A DNA stretch of 13,824 nt from NCBI GenBank assembly GCA_949286445.1, contig CASECL010000141.1, positions 1 through 13,824 of the forward strand, written 5' to 3'. The notes beneath the pieces were generated by a model, which was not told the origin of the DNA, did not search any database, and worked only from the letters and a program-made list of their open reading frames with translations. The position numbers were made by a program, and so were the translations under genes. Source of the stretch: an uncultured bacterium (GTDB taxonomy: Bacteria; Verrucomicrobiota; Lentisphaeria; Victivallales; Victivallaceae). Positions 6,282 to 13,017 of this stretch are shown in pieces. Numbering within the stretch: the first letter of the stretch is position 1; every line of letters begins with the position of its first letter.

Positions 6282-8540
6282 ATGAGCTGTCGTGCCTGGG
6301 GTCGTATCGTCTTGAATTTCACAGTGTTTGCTTTGATGGGGATAATGTTTTTTCTACCCTCTGCCGTCACCGCTTCGGATGCCGTGGTGTCGGGAGTTGA
6401 GGCTAAATCGGAATTAAGACCGGAAAAGTGGACGGTCAACGGGAAAAATGTAAGCAAAGGAAAATTAACTCTGCCGCCGCTGCCGATGGCACTTTCCGAT
6501 GCCGGAGTGGGGGAATTCAATGGCGAACTGTACGTCATCGGCGGCGTAAATCAGGATACCGGCAAACTCTCTGCGGAACTCTGGTCAATTCCGCTTGAAG
6601 ATGAGCCGGGAAGAACGTGGAAGCGTCATCCGGATCTGCCTTATCCGGTGAAATCACCGCTGATACAGAGTTTTTATAATGAGATTGTCATAATCGGCGG
6701 CGTAAATGAAAAAGGCGAACTGCTCAATACCGTATATTCTTACAGCCCCATCCCGCGTGAGGGACATGAAAAAGCCGGATATATAAAACACGAAGACTGT
6801 CCGGAAAAAATTTCCGGCGAAATTGCTCCTGTGGTGCGTACCGGACAATCCCACCTGCTGACTGCGGTAGGGAAACAGCTGCTGCTTTTTCACAATCTTA
6901 CCTCCCGCTGGCTGCCCTGCGGCATGCTGGACTGCGAAGTTCCGGGAGCATTTTTCCGCCCCGGCGATAATGAACGGGAATGGATACTTGACAATGGTAA
7001 AATTGCCCGCAAGGTATTCTTTGACAACAGCAATGAGCTGCTGCCGTTCTGGGATTATCTGGTTATCGGATTGTATTTTGTCGTCGTAGCTCTGGTAGGA
7101 ATGTTTTTTGCCAAGCGTCAGAAGAACGCAAATGACTTTGCACTCGGCGGTCAGCGGATCAAGTGGTGGGCGGCCGGAATAAGCATGATGGCTTCCGGAG
7201 TAAGTGCGATATCCTTCATGGCAATCCCGGCGATGATTGCTTCCACCAGTCTGGTGTTTACCGCCGGAATTATTTTCATGCTGCCGGGCATGCTGGTGGC
7301 GGCGTATGTGACCTACCCGCTTTTCCGCCGTCTCAATATTACCAGTACCTTTGAATATCTGGAAAACCGTTACGGGCTCATACTGCGTCTGGCAGGAAGT
7401 TTTCTGGCGATAAGTTTCCAGATTTTTGCCCGTATGAGTGTAGTTATTCTGCTGCCGGCGATAGCGGTTTCCGCGATGACCGGTATTTCGGTGGGAGTGT
7501 GTGTATTGCTGATCGGCGGGGTGACCACGCTGTATTCTTCCGCGGGGGGATTTGAGGCGGTTATCTGGACGGACGTGGTACAGGGAATACTCATTATTGT
7601 GGGATTTATTGCGGTTGGGGTTATTGCTTACTTCAATGTTCCCGGCGGGATTGACGGCATTATGGAAGCCGGCAGAGCGGGGGATAAATTTGTTCTTTTT
7701 ATGACCGGATTTGATTTTTCTCTTCCGGTAGTATGGATAAGTATTATCGGCATGGTGCTGGGATGGATGACGTTTGCCAGTGACCAGACGATTGCCCAGC
7801 GGATCAGCTGCACTCCGCTTAAAGATGTGCGCAAACTTTCCTACATTTATACTATTCTCGGTGTGCTGGTGGCATTGATGAGTGGTGCGATCGGTGTGAT
7901 GCTGTTTGCCTATTTCCGGAGTTCGCCGGAGATGCTGGACCCGGTGATGGTAAACGATAATATGGTGCCGATCTTTATATTGAAAAGGGTTCCGGTAGGT
8001 ATAACCGGTATTATTATTGCCACGCTGTTTGCGGCTTCCATGTCCACGATTTCAACCAGTGTGAACACTGCCGCAGTGCTGTTCGGCGAAGATTTCATCA
8101 AACGTTTCTGCAAAAAACTTACTTCAAAGCAGGAACTCTATTTCATGCAGGGTATGTCACTGTTTTCCGGACTTTTCGGTACGGCGATGGCCTATTATCT
8201 GATTTCCGCCAAAACTCCGGCTATTCAGCAGTTGAATGTGGAACTTGGTGCCCTGTTCGGCGGCGGTTTTGCCGGTGTTTTTGCCCTGGGTATGTTCACC
8301 CGGCGCACTCATGAACTTGGCGCGATTATCGGAATTATTGCCGGAGCGGTGGTGCCGCTTTTGCTGAAGTTCTATCTTGTCGGGGTGCTGCACTGGTCGG
8401 TGTGGGGAATTGTAAGCACGCTTTCCTGCATGGTGATTGGTTATCTGGCCAGTCTGATTATTCCGTGGAAACATCGTGATCTGCGGGGACTGACCATTTT
8501 CGACCAGATTCCGGACAAAGGAGAACAGCCGGCGCAGTAA
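6282..8540 (+). CDS. Kelch-domain/sodium:solute symporter fusion protein
   Basis: The 752-residue membrane protein has three parts. Residues 1-31 form a signal peptide or first helix (hydrophobic 11-28, possible cut after AVTA). Residues about 60-250 are kelch-like: GELYVIGG (81-88) and NEIVIIGG (133-140) are clear blade strands, with a weaker one near 198. This resembles the NanM-type sialic-acid mutarotase propeller. Residues about 256-740 are a sodium:solute symporter (SSS) with many helices, including DFALGGQRIKWWAAGISMMA and AASMSTISTSVNTAAVL. The Ser/Thr cluster of the latter matches the Na2-site helix of the family. An outward N-terminus would put the propeller outside the inner membrane, where it could present or isomerise the substrate. 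Only about four blades fit, fewer than a full six-bladed NanM. Uptake of a sugar acid or sugar is inferred; sialic acid is one option. Expression is probably LacI-controlled. Confidence 0.88.
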   Translation: MSCRAWGRIVLNFTVFALMGIMFFLPSAVTASDAVVSGVEAKSELRPEKWTVNGKNVSKGKLTLPPLPMALSDAGVGEFNGELYVIGGVNQDTGKLSAELWSIPLEDEPGRTWKRHPDLPYPVKSPLIQSFYNEIVIIGGVNEKGELLNTVYSYSPIPREGHEKAGYIKHEDCPEKISGEIAPVVRTGQSHLLTAVGKQLLLFHNLTSRWLPCGMLDCEVPGAFFRPGDNEREWILDNGKIARKVFFDNSNELLPFWDYLVIGLYFVVVALVGMFFAKRQKNANDFALGGQRIKWWAAGISMMASGVSAISFMAIPAMIASTSLVFTAGIIFMLPGMLVAAYVTYPLFRRLNITSTFEYLENRYGLILRLAGSFLAISFQIFARMSVVILLPAIAVSAMTGISVGVCVLLIGGVTTLYSSAGGFEAVIWTDVVQGILIIVGFIAVGVIAYFNVPGGIDGIMEAGRAGDKFVLFMTGFDFSLPVVWISIIGMVLGWMTFASDQTIAQRISCTPLKDVRKLSYIYTILGVLVALMSGAIGVMLFAYFRSSPEMLDPVMVNDNMVPIFILKRVPVGITGIIIATLFAASMSTISTSVNTAAVLFGEDFIKRFCKKLTSKQELYFMQGMSLFSGLFGTAMAYYLISAKTPAIQQLNVELGALFGGGFAGVFALGMFTRRTHELGAIIGIIAGAVVPLLLKFYLVGVLHWSVWGIVSTLSCMVIGYLASLIIPWKHRDLRGLTIFDQIPDKGEQPAQ

Positions 8541-8559
8541 TTGCAGAAGATTGCGCCGG
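8529..8559 (+). other. Hairpin across the symporter stop codon
   Basis: CCGGCGCA (8529-8536) and TGCGCCGG (8552-8559) form a perfect 8-bp stem around a 15-nt loop that contains the TAA. Only ATTT follows, so it is a poor intrinsic terminator on its own. It may protect the 3' end of the message. Confidence 0.45.
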
Positions 8560-8709
8560 ATTTCCCGCGGGGAGGGGGGGAGAGCCCCGGCGCGGCAGAG
8601 GGGAAAGACCTCTCGGCGCGGTATGTTGGAGCAGTACAAGTTATGGTAATTGAAAGTTCCTTTGCTGTCACTCCTCTTTATGATTGCGTGAAAACAGAAT
8701 AGGCCGGGA

Positions 8710-8757
8710 GCGGAAAATATGTCCAATCGGGGATGTTTTTCCGCCTCTGATTTTTTT
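8710..8757 (+). terminator. Probable intrinsic terminator of the symporter transcript
   Basis: GCGGAAAA (8710-8717) pairs with TTTTCCGC (8737-8744), and GAG/CTC can extend the stem. T7 begins six nt later at 8751. The gap before the T tract makes it imperfect. Confidence 0.5.
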
Positions 8758-8767
8758 GTTTCAGGGT

Positions 8768-8839
8768 AAAATAAAAGTACGCCGTTCATCAGCCGGAGAT
8801 ATGCAATCGGGCGTTTGAACGGCGTAATACTTTTATTTT
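8768..8839. terminator. Long dyad, probable bidirectional terminator
   Basis: The arm AAAATAAAAGTA + CGCCGTTCA (8768-8788) pairs fully with TGAACGGCG (8816-8824) and TACTTTTATTTT (8828-8839). A 3-nt TAA bulge and a 27-nt loop are the only interruptions. The GC part of the stem is followed by a T-rich tract on both strands, which suits a shared terminator between the convergent symporter and Na+-pump transcripts. A small palindromic repeat element is an alternative. Confidence 0.6.
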
Positions 8840-8976
8840 CCAGTATTTACCCGGGCCTTTTTACTCAAATTCCGGCCGCTGTTTCCGGCGGCGGTGATTT
8901 GTGATTTTGGAGTGACAGAGTAAATTCAGTAATACCGGAAGTTTATTTCTGATCTTTCTGTTAAAGCATCAGCTCC

Positions 8977-9084
8977 TTATCTTGGAATCATTTTTAAATA
9001 GACAAACACTGCCGCAATGGCAAGTATGACACAAAGCCCGTAACAGAAGATAATCTCACCGTGTTTCTTTATGAAGTCTTTCAT
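8977..9084 (-). CDS. Small single-helix membrane protein, 35 residues
   Basis: ATG 9084 is preceded by AGGAGA (9096-9091, 6 nt spacing) and opens a 35-residue frame ending in TAA. A basic N-terminus (MKDFIKKHG) is followed by one hydrophobic helix at about 10-31, with two Cys at 14 and 18, and a short basic tail KMIPR. By the positive-inside rule the N-terminus is probably cytoplasmic. The gene is on the same strand as, and 231 nt downstream of, the beta subunit of the Na+ pump and just before the shared terminator, so it is probably the last cistron of that operon. No family is recognised; a small accessory or assembly subunit of the pump is inference only. Confidence 0.6.
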   Translation of the reverse strand: MKDFIKKHGEIIFCYGLCVILAIAAVFVYLKMIPR

Positions 9085-9246
9085 CTTTGGGTCTCCTGTG
9101 TGTTTGTTTTTTCCAAATGGAAAAGTTGTTTTCTACCCGTTTCTCATTACCGGCGGCGGCGGAAAATCCTGAATGTATTTACTGCCGCGGCCGGAATTTC
9201 AGCTGTTCCCCCGGCGGATACCGTTTGCGCCGGAGGCAGTCAGCTC

Positions 9247-9278
9247 CCGCCGCCGGAATAACTTTTTACCGGCGGCGG
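9247..9278. repeat. GC-rich REP-like hairpin after the beta-subunit gene
   Basis: CCGCCGCCGG (9247-9256) and CCGGCGGCGG (9269-9278) form a perfect 10-bp stem with a 12-nt loop. A second TTACCGGCGGCGG copy at 9148-9160 could pair with the same left arm. No T tract follows in either direction, so it is more likely an mRNA-processing or stability element within the operon than a terminator. It occupies most of the spacer before the 35-residue gene; I see no gene in 9085-9315. Confidence 0.5.
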
Positions 9279-9315
9279 TGCCTGCAGATTAAGAGTATGC
9301 CGGCTGGCATCAGCC

Positions 9316-11028
9316 TCAGAGTCCGCCGCAGAGTTTCAGCAGCACACCGGCGGCTACGGCGGAACCGATTACACCGGAGACATTGGGACCCATGGCGTGC
9401 ATGAGCAGGTAATTATTGCGGTCATATTCCAGACCGACTTTATTGGAGACCCGCGCCGCCATCGGCACGGCGGAAACACCGGCGGAACCGATCAGCGGAT
9501 TGATTTTTTCCTTGCAGAAGACGTTCATCAGCCTGGCGAAGAGCACTCCGCCGGCGGTAGCCAGGCAGAACGCCACACAGCCGAGGAAAAGAATACCCAG
9601 TGTCTGCGCACTGAGGAACTGATCCGCCGCCAGCTTGGAACCGACCGCAATACCCAGAAAGATGGTAACAATGTTGATCAAAGCATTCTGAGCCGTCTGA
9701 TTAAGCCGTTCCACCACGCCGCATTCACGCATCAGATTGCCGAACATCAACATGCCGATAAGCGGTGCGGCATCCGGAAGCAGGCAGAGGCAGAGCAAAG
9801 TTATGGAAATCGGGAAAATAATTTTCTCGATTTTTGATACCGGACGAAGCTGTTTCATTTTTATCCGGCGTTCTTTTTCGGTGGTGCAGAGCTTCATGAT
9901 CGGAGGCTGGATAATGGGTACCAATGCCATGTAACTGTATGCCGCCACCGCCACGGCCCCCAACAGGGAGGGGGAAAGCCGGGTGCAGAGAAAGATGGAA
10001 GTCGGGCCGTCAGCTCCGCCGATAATACCGATTGAAGCGGCATCTTTCATGCCGAATTCCAGTCCGGGGATCAGATTGAGCAGCAAAGCTCCCAGCAGTG
10101 CGCCGAAAATACCGATCTGTGCCGCACCGCCGAGCAGAGCGGTTTTGGGGTTGGCAATCAGCGGTCCGAAGTCAGTCATTGCGCCGACACCCATGAAAAT
10201 AAGCAGGGGAAAGACACCGCTTTCAATACCTACCTGATAAATATGATACTGCAGTCCGCCGGGACCGCTGATTCCGGCCAGCGGAATATTGGCCAGCAGT
10301 GCGCCGAACCCGATGGGAAGCAGCAGCAGCGGTTCAAAATCTTTTACAATGGCAAGATAAATAAGCACCAGTGCCACCGCTACCATAATGAGGTGTCCGA
10401 TACCCAGCATCCAGGTTTTGGGGAAATTGGCAATGCTCTGGGCATACATATCGTAAATGCCGGTACTTTCCCAGAGGCCTTTCATTGCTTCGCCCCAGCC
10501 GGGGAGGGGTTTTTCGGTATTGCCCTCGGAAAGAGAGTTGTGGAAAAATCCGGCAGGGCAGAATTCCGCCACCACCATTCCGGGGTCAATCTGCGAAGCC
10601 GGACGCAACCCCTGACGGGTCTGCATACAGAGCATGGATTGAGCGATATTGAGTTTTCCTTTGGTGCGGCCTTCCGGCTTGAAAGACATCAGTTCGCTGC
10701 CCTGGCTGATCTGCAGACCGGGTGAAAAACTCAGAGAATAGACAGTGGCAGGTTTGTTCCAGGTGTAAACCAGGTAAATTTTGCCGTAATCACGGTGGTT
10801 CCGGGGCAGATTTTTCACCTGAAAGCAGGCGAAAGTTTCATCCGGCGCAGAGAAAAACGGCACCGTTTCCACGTTTCCGGCTCCGAAGCGGGCCTTTAAT
10901 TCATCCAGAGTGGCCGGGATCGGAGTCTGTTCCGGAAGTTTTACTTTGGTATCGGATATGCCGGCGGAAAGACTCAGCGTGAACACCGCCGCCAGCAGGG
11001 TAAATAACGTTTTCATCATTTTAATCAT
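9316..11028 (-). CDS. oadB: Sodium ion-translocating decarboxylase, beta subunit, with exported N-terminal domain
   Basis: The C-terminal roughly 370 residues are an OadB/GcdB/MmdB-type membrane subunit, which couples decarboxylation of carboxybiotin to Na+ export. Clear motifs are FEPLLLLPIGFGALLANIPL (231-250), GVGAMTDFGPLIANP (280-294) and GGADGPTSIF (337-346), whose D340 corresponds to the essential Asp of the family. At 570 residues it is longer than the usual 370-435. Residues 1-22 form a signal peptide, and about 25-190 are an extra soluble domain with W90 and C68, C134 and C157, then the normal start of the membrane part near 205. ATG 11028 has GGAGG 7 nt upstream and overlaps the OadG stop (ATGA). 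Oxaloacetate, methylmalonyl-CoA and glutaconyl-CoA pumps share this subunit, so the symbol is tentative; the alpha subunit is not in the window. Confidence 0.9.
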   Translation of the reverse strand: MIKMMKTLFTLLAAVFTLSLSAGISDTKVKLPEQTPIPATLDELKARFGAGNVETVPFFSAPDETFACFQVKNLPRNHRDYGKIYLVYTWNKPATVYSLSFSPGLQISQGSELMSFKPEGRTKGKLNIAQSMLCMQTRQGLRPASQIDPGMVVAEFCPAGFFHNSLSEGNTEKPLPGWGEAMKGLWESTGIYDMYAQSIANFPKTWMLGIGHLIMVAVALVLIYLAIVKDFEPLLLLPIGFGALLANIPLAGISGPGGLQYHIYQVGIESGVFPLLIFMGVGAMTDFGPLIANPKTALLGGAAQIGIFGALLGALLLNLIPGLEFGMKDAASIGIIGGADGPTSIFLCTRLSPSLLGAVAVAAYSYMALVPIIQPPIMKLCTTEKERRIKMKQLRPVSKIEKIIFPISITLLCLCLLPDAAPLIGMLMFGNLMRECGVVERLNQTAQNALINIVTIFLGIAVGSKLAADQFLSAQTLGILFLGCVAFCLATAGGVLFARLMNVFCKEKINPLIGSAGVSAVPMAARVSNKVGLEYDRNNYLLMHAMGPNVSGVIGSAVAAGVLLKLCGGL

Positions 11029-11630
11029 TTATTTTCCTCCAGAGAAAGAATGAGTTGATCAGCGGCGACCACTTCTTTGACCGCGACAAAGACTTCACGG
11101 ACGGTTCCGGCATATTCTGAACGTATTTCCGTTTCCATTTTCATTGCCTCGATAACCGCCACCGTGTCGCCGGCGGCAATGGTATCTCCGGGGTGGACTG
11201 ACAGTTTGACAATAGTTCCCGGGAGCGGAGAGCGGATCTCCTGCAGTGCTCCGTTTCCGGACTGGACTGCCGTTCCGGCATTGGCGGCCGGGGCTGCGGC
11301 CGGAGCGGTGTTTTCACCGCCCTGATGAACTGAAACGCTGACATTGCGTCCGTTCACCGGGATGCTGAATACAGAGGAAGAGGGGTTCTGGCGGAAGAGC
11401 TTCACCGCGGCCACCGCGGCATTGGCTGCATCATTATCAGAGAGTGCGGCGGGTTTGCCGTTGTTTCTGCCGGGTTTCTTCTCCGGTTCCGGCTCAAGAA
11501 ATCCGGCGTAAGGTTTGAGCAGTTTAGCGGTCAGGTTCATTATCTGGATCATGATGATCAGAAAGAGATAAACCATCCCCATACCGAGGATCATGGCTTT
11601 GACGCCGTCCCAAAAAAGCTGAATATTCAT
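11025..11630 (-). CDS. OadG-like subunit fused to a biotin carrier domain
   Basis: The 201-residue protein joins two parts of a Na+-translocating decarboxylase. Residues about 1-45 match the gamma subunit (OadG): FWDGVKAMILGMGMVYLFLI forms its single helix with the GMGMV motif. A variable region and an Ala/Pro linker (108-122) lead to a biotinyl domain at 130-199, with EAMKMETEI at 161-169 and biotinylated K164. The biotin arm carries the carboxyl group from the alpha subunit to the beta subunit in the membrane. In well-studied oxaloacetate pumps biotin sits on the alpha subunit, and in methylmalonyl-CoA pumps on a separate protein. Here it is tethered to gamma. The ATG at 11630 has no clear Shine-Dalgarno. 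The stop overlaps the beta-subunit ATG by 4 nt, so the two are translationally coupled. Confidence 0.88.
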   Translation of the reverse strand: MNIQLFWDGVKAMILGMGMVYLFLIIMIQIMNLTAKLLKPYAGFLEPEPEKKPGRNNGKPAALSDNDAANAAVAAVKLFRQNPSSSVFSIPVNGRNVSVSVHQGGENTAPAAAPAANAGTAVQSGNGALQEIRSPLPGTIVKLSVHPGDTIAAGDTVAVIEAMKMETEIRSEYAGTVREVFVAVKEVVAADQLILSLEENK

Positions 11631-11900
11631 TTATATTAAAAGGGGTTGTATATTTTATTAAGGTTGACTGCTGCTCCGGATACACTTCCAGTGTGCTTTC
11701 CGGCTGGAAAGAGCGGGAAGAAAAACACAAGCCTCCTGCACGGAGCAGGACAAACGGGAGGCTTGAGACGCATTCCGGCGTCTTGATTATCAGGATATCA
11801 GGCAGGATTGCCGCGGAATAACTCCGTAATGCAGACTTTTTTGCATAGTTTCAGCGATGGAGTTTTCCTGCAGTAAAACAGTTTTATGCCTTTATCCGGT
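11631..11900 (-). other. Spacer between the pump operon and the exported-protein gene
   Basis: Reading on the minus strand, it holds an AGACGC/GCGTCT hairpin (11766-11783), a strong terminator (11718-11765), a CTTTCC/GGAAAG hairpin near 11697-11712 and an A/T-rich stretch before the pump ATG. I found no good promoter for the pump genes, so a leader that includes the terminator (attenuation) cannot be ruled out. Confidence 0.4.
11718..11765 (-). terminator. Intrinsic terminator after the exported-protein gene
   Basis: On the minus strand CAAGCCTCC (11765-11757) pairs with GGAGGCTTG (11736-11728), and an inner TCCTGC/GCAGGA can form in the competing fold. TGTTTTTCTT follows directly. It separates the 147-residue gene from the pump operon, or acts as a leader element of the latter. 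Confidence 0.7.
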
Positions 11901-12344
11901 TCAGGGGAGGCGCGGTCCGGCACGCACCGCAAGGGACGATCCCAGAAAGAATTGGTAAAATCCGTTCGGATTGGAAGTCTGTTTTCTGCGGGAATAAAAA
12001 GATACCGGAAGCAGAATTGAATTCATCGCTCCGCAGGCATGCGCTCCGGAGGATTTGAATACATTTCCGGGTGAATATCTGCCGCCGCGTCCGGCATTGC
12101 GCATTTGCGGGCCGGACTGGGAACGCATGGCAGAGCGGTCAACTGTATTTTCACTGCCGGACATAATTGCCGGGCTGTCCCAGGCAATGACTGCGGCGGC
12201 ATTGAGCGCGGCTTCAGAACTTCCGGTGCCCGCAGCATTCGCTTTATCAGATGGTGCGGCGAAAAAAAAGGCAATACCGAGAAAGAACAGAAATATTGAT
12301 TTCCATCCTTTGAAAACAGAATTGTTATTCCAATTTAATTTCAT
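11901..12344 (-). CDS. Small exported protein of unknown function
   Basis: I do not recognise this 147-residue protein. It starts with a long signal peptide: a polar and basic MKLNWNNNSVFKGWK, a very hydrophobic SIFLFFLGIAFFFAA, and a likely cut after KANA at about 35-37. The mature part is rich in Ser, Gly, Ala, Asn and Arg, with a Gly/Arg patch (RNAGRGGRYSPG), one Cys and no membrane helix. Codon use on this strand fits the neighbours, which supports a real gene. A TATAAT at about 12374-12379 (minus strand) is a -10 candidate, but the -35 and ribosome-binding site are weak. A terminator follows at 11765-11718, so it appears monocistronic. It could be a periplasmic or surface-associated lineage-specific protein. 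Confidence 0.6.
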   Translation of the reverse strand: MKLNWNNNSVFKGWKSIFLFFLGIAFFFAAPSDKANAAGTGSSEAALNAAAVIAWDSPAIMSGSENTVDRSAMRSQSGPQMRNAGRGGRYSPGNVFKSSGAHACGAMNSILLPVSFYSRRKQTSNPNGFYQFFLGSSLAVRAGPRLP

Positions 12345-12692
12345 TTGGATATTGCCTGAATTTATCTGCCTTATTATAAGCTCTCAGCCGTAATTCCGCA
12401 GGCATTGTTAAATGATCCGGCGTATTCCCGGTTTCAGCGGAGTATGATGTAACGCCGCCGGGGATGCCGGATGCAGTGACCGTGCTGAAAACGGCTTCTG
12501 ATGTACCGGTTATTCTAATATAATATACTGCCGTAACGCAGTATTTTCAAGAAATATTTGCCCCGGATACCGCAATTAAGCTCTTTTTTTATCTTGTGAG
12601 ATATTGTGGAACGTACCGGAGGGGAAATCATTTTTTCCGGTTTGTGTCCGTCAGGAGAAAAGGGGAGCGTTTTATCAGAAAACGGCAATATT

Positions 12693-12977
12693 ATTACATT
12701 GGTTATATAAAAGCCGGAGGCGGAAAAGTCTTCTATCTCCGGAAAAAATCGATACGGAATTAGGTTTTTGCATTGCCGTAATCTTTTACTGGAAAAAATA
12801 GAGGCGCGGCCGATGAAAATTCCGGCGGCGGCAGAAAAAATTTGAACAGATAAAAAATTGGCAGATTGCATTTGCCAAAATAATATCCTATGCTATATTA
12901 CATTGGTTATAGAGAGAAGTGAGGAGAAGAAATATATTTTTCTTTTCTGCGGCAATGTTGTTAAATTGCAATGTAAT
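12693..12977. repeat. Repeated ATTACATTG sites upstream of the glycoside hydrolase
   Basis: TATTACATTGGTTATA (16 nt) occurs exactly at 12692-12707 and 12896-12911. Its core ATTACATTG recurs inverted as CAATGTAAT at 12969-12977. The last two copies flank the predicted transcription start in opposite orientation, and ATGCTATATT accompanies both. This is a candidate operator set for the hydrolase operon. Confidence 0.45.
12872..12899 (+). promoter_or_regulatory. Promoter of the glycoside hydrolase gene
   Basis: TTGCCA (12872-12877), a 16-bp spacer ending in TGC (extended -10 style), then TATATT (12894-12899). The start would be near 12906, inside the second ATTACATTG repeat, leaving a leader of about 110 nt. 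A second TGCTATATT at 12979-12987 could be an alternative -10. Confidence 0.5.
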
Positions 12978-13006
12978 GCTATATTGTTTGAAAAACAGGA
13001 AAACCA

Positions 13007-13011
13007 GGGAG
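13007..13011 (+). promoter_or_regulatory. Ribosome-binding site deciding the hydrolase start
   Basis: GGGAG lies 6 nt before ATG 13018. The next in-frame ATG, 13093, has only AAAG directly against it, so 13018 is preferred. Confidence 0.6.
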
Positions 13012-13017
13012 TGAGAA

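Larger units (their letters stand above)
8541..8976. other. Gene-free convergent region after the symporter
   Basis: No convincing gene. The first 80 nt are G-rich (GGGG-A-GGGGGGG near 8569-8580), and CGGCGCGG occurs twice as a direct repeat flanking an AGAGG/CCTCT mini-hairpin (about 8588-8622). Two terminator-like structures follow at 8710-8757 and 8768-8839. Tiny frames such as the 19-codon one from 8643 have no ribosome-binding site. Confidence 0.5.
12345..13017 (+). other. Long gene-free leader upstream of the glycoside hydrolase
   Basis: No supported gene; short frames here start with TTG or lack ribosome-binding sites. It contains TATAAT (12519-12524) followed by an ATACTGC/GCAGTAT hairpin (12525-12544) and TTTTC, which could be a short RNA or attenuator. 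It also has a CCGGAG/CTCCGG dyad (12714-12742), ATTACATTG repeats, and the promoter at 12872-12899. Confidence 0.5.

Noticed and set aside
8569..8604. G-quadruplex in the G-rich stretch after the symporter
   Set aside because: Adjacent G runs exist, but the fourth run is far away and nearby C runs would pair with them as an ordinary hairpin.
8958..8978. Two-codon mini-frame (ATG CTT TAA) after AAGGAG next to the stop of the 35-residue gene
   Set aside because: Too short to call, and nothing downstream that it could regulate before the terminator.
9061..9404. Plus-strand frames opposite the 35-residue gene and the beta-subunit end
   Set aside because: Arg- and Cys-rich translations of GC-rich repeats; they are antisense shadows of well-supported minus-strand features.
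12604..12801. 65-residue plus-strand frame with TTG start
   Set aside because: No Shine-Dalgarno and an atypical amino-acid mix; it lies across inverted repeats.
12515..12871. 118-residue minus-strand frame in the hydrolase leader
   Set aside because: No ribosome-binding site, no family resemblance, A/T-rich noncoding-like composition, and it overlaps repeats and the promoter of the plus-strand gene.
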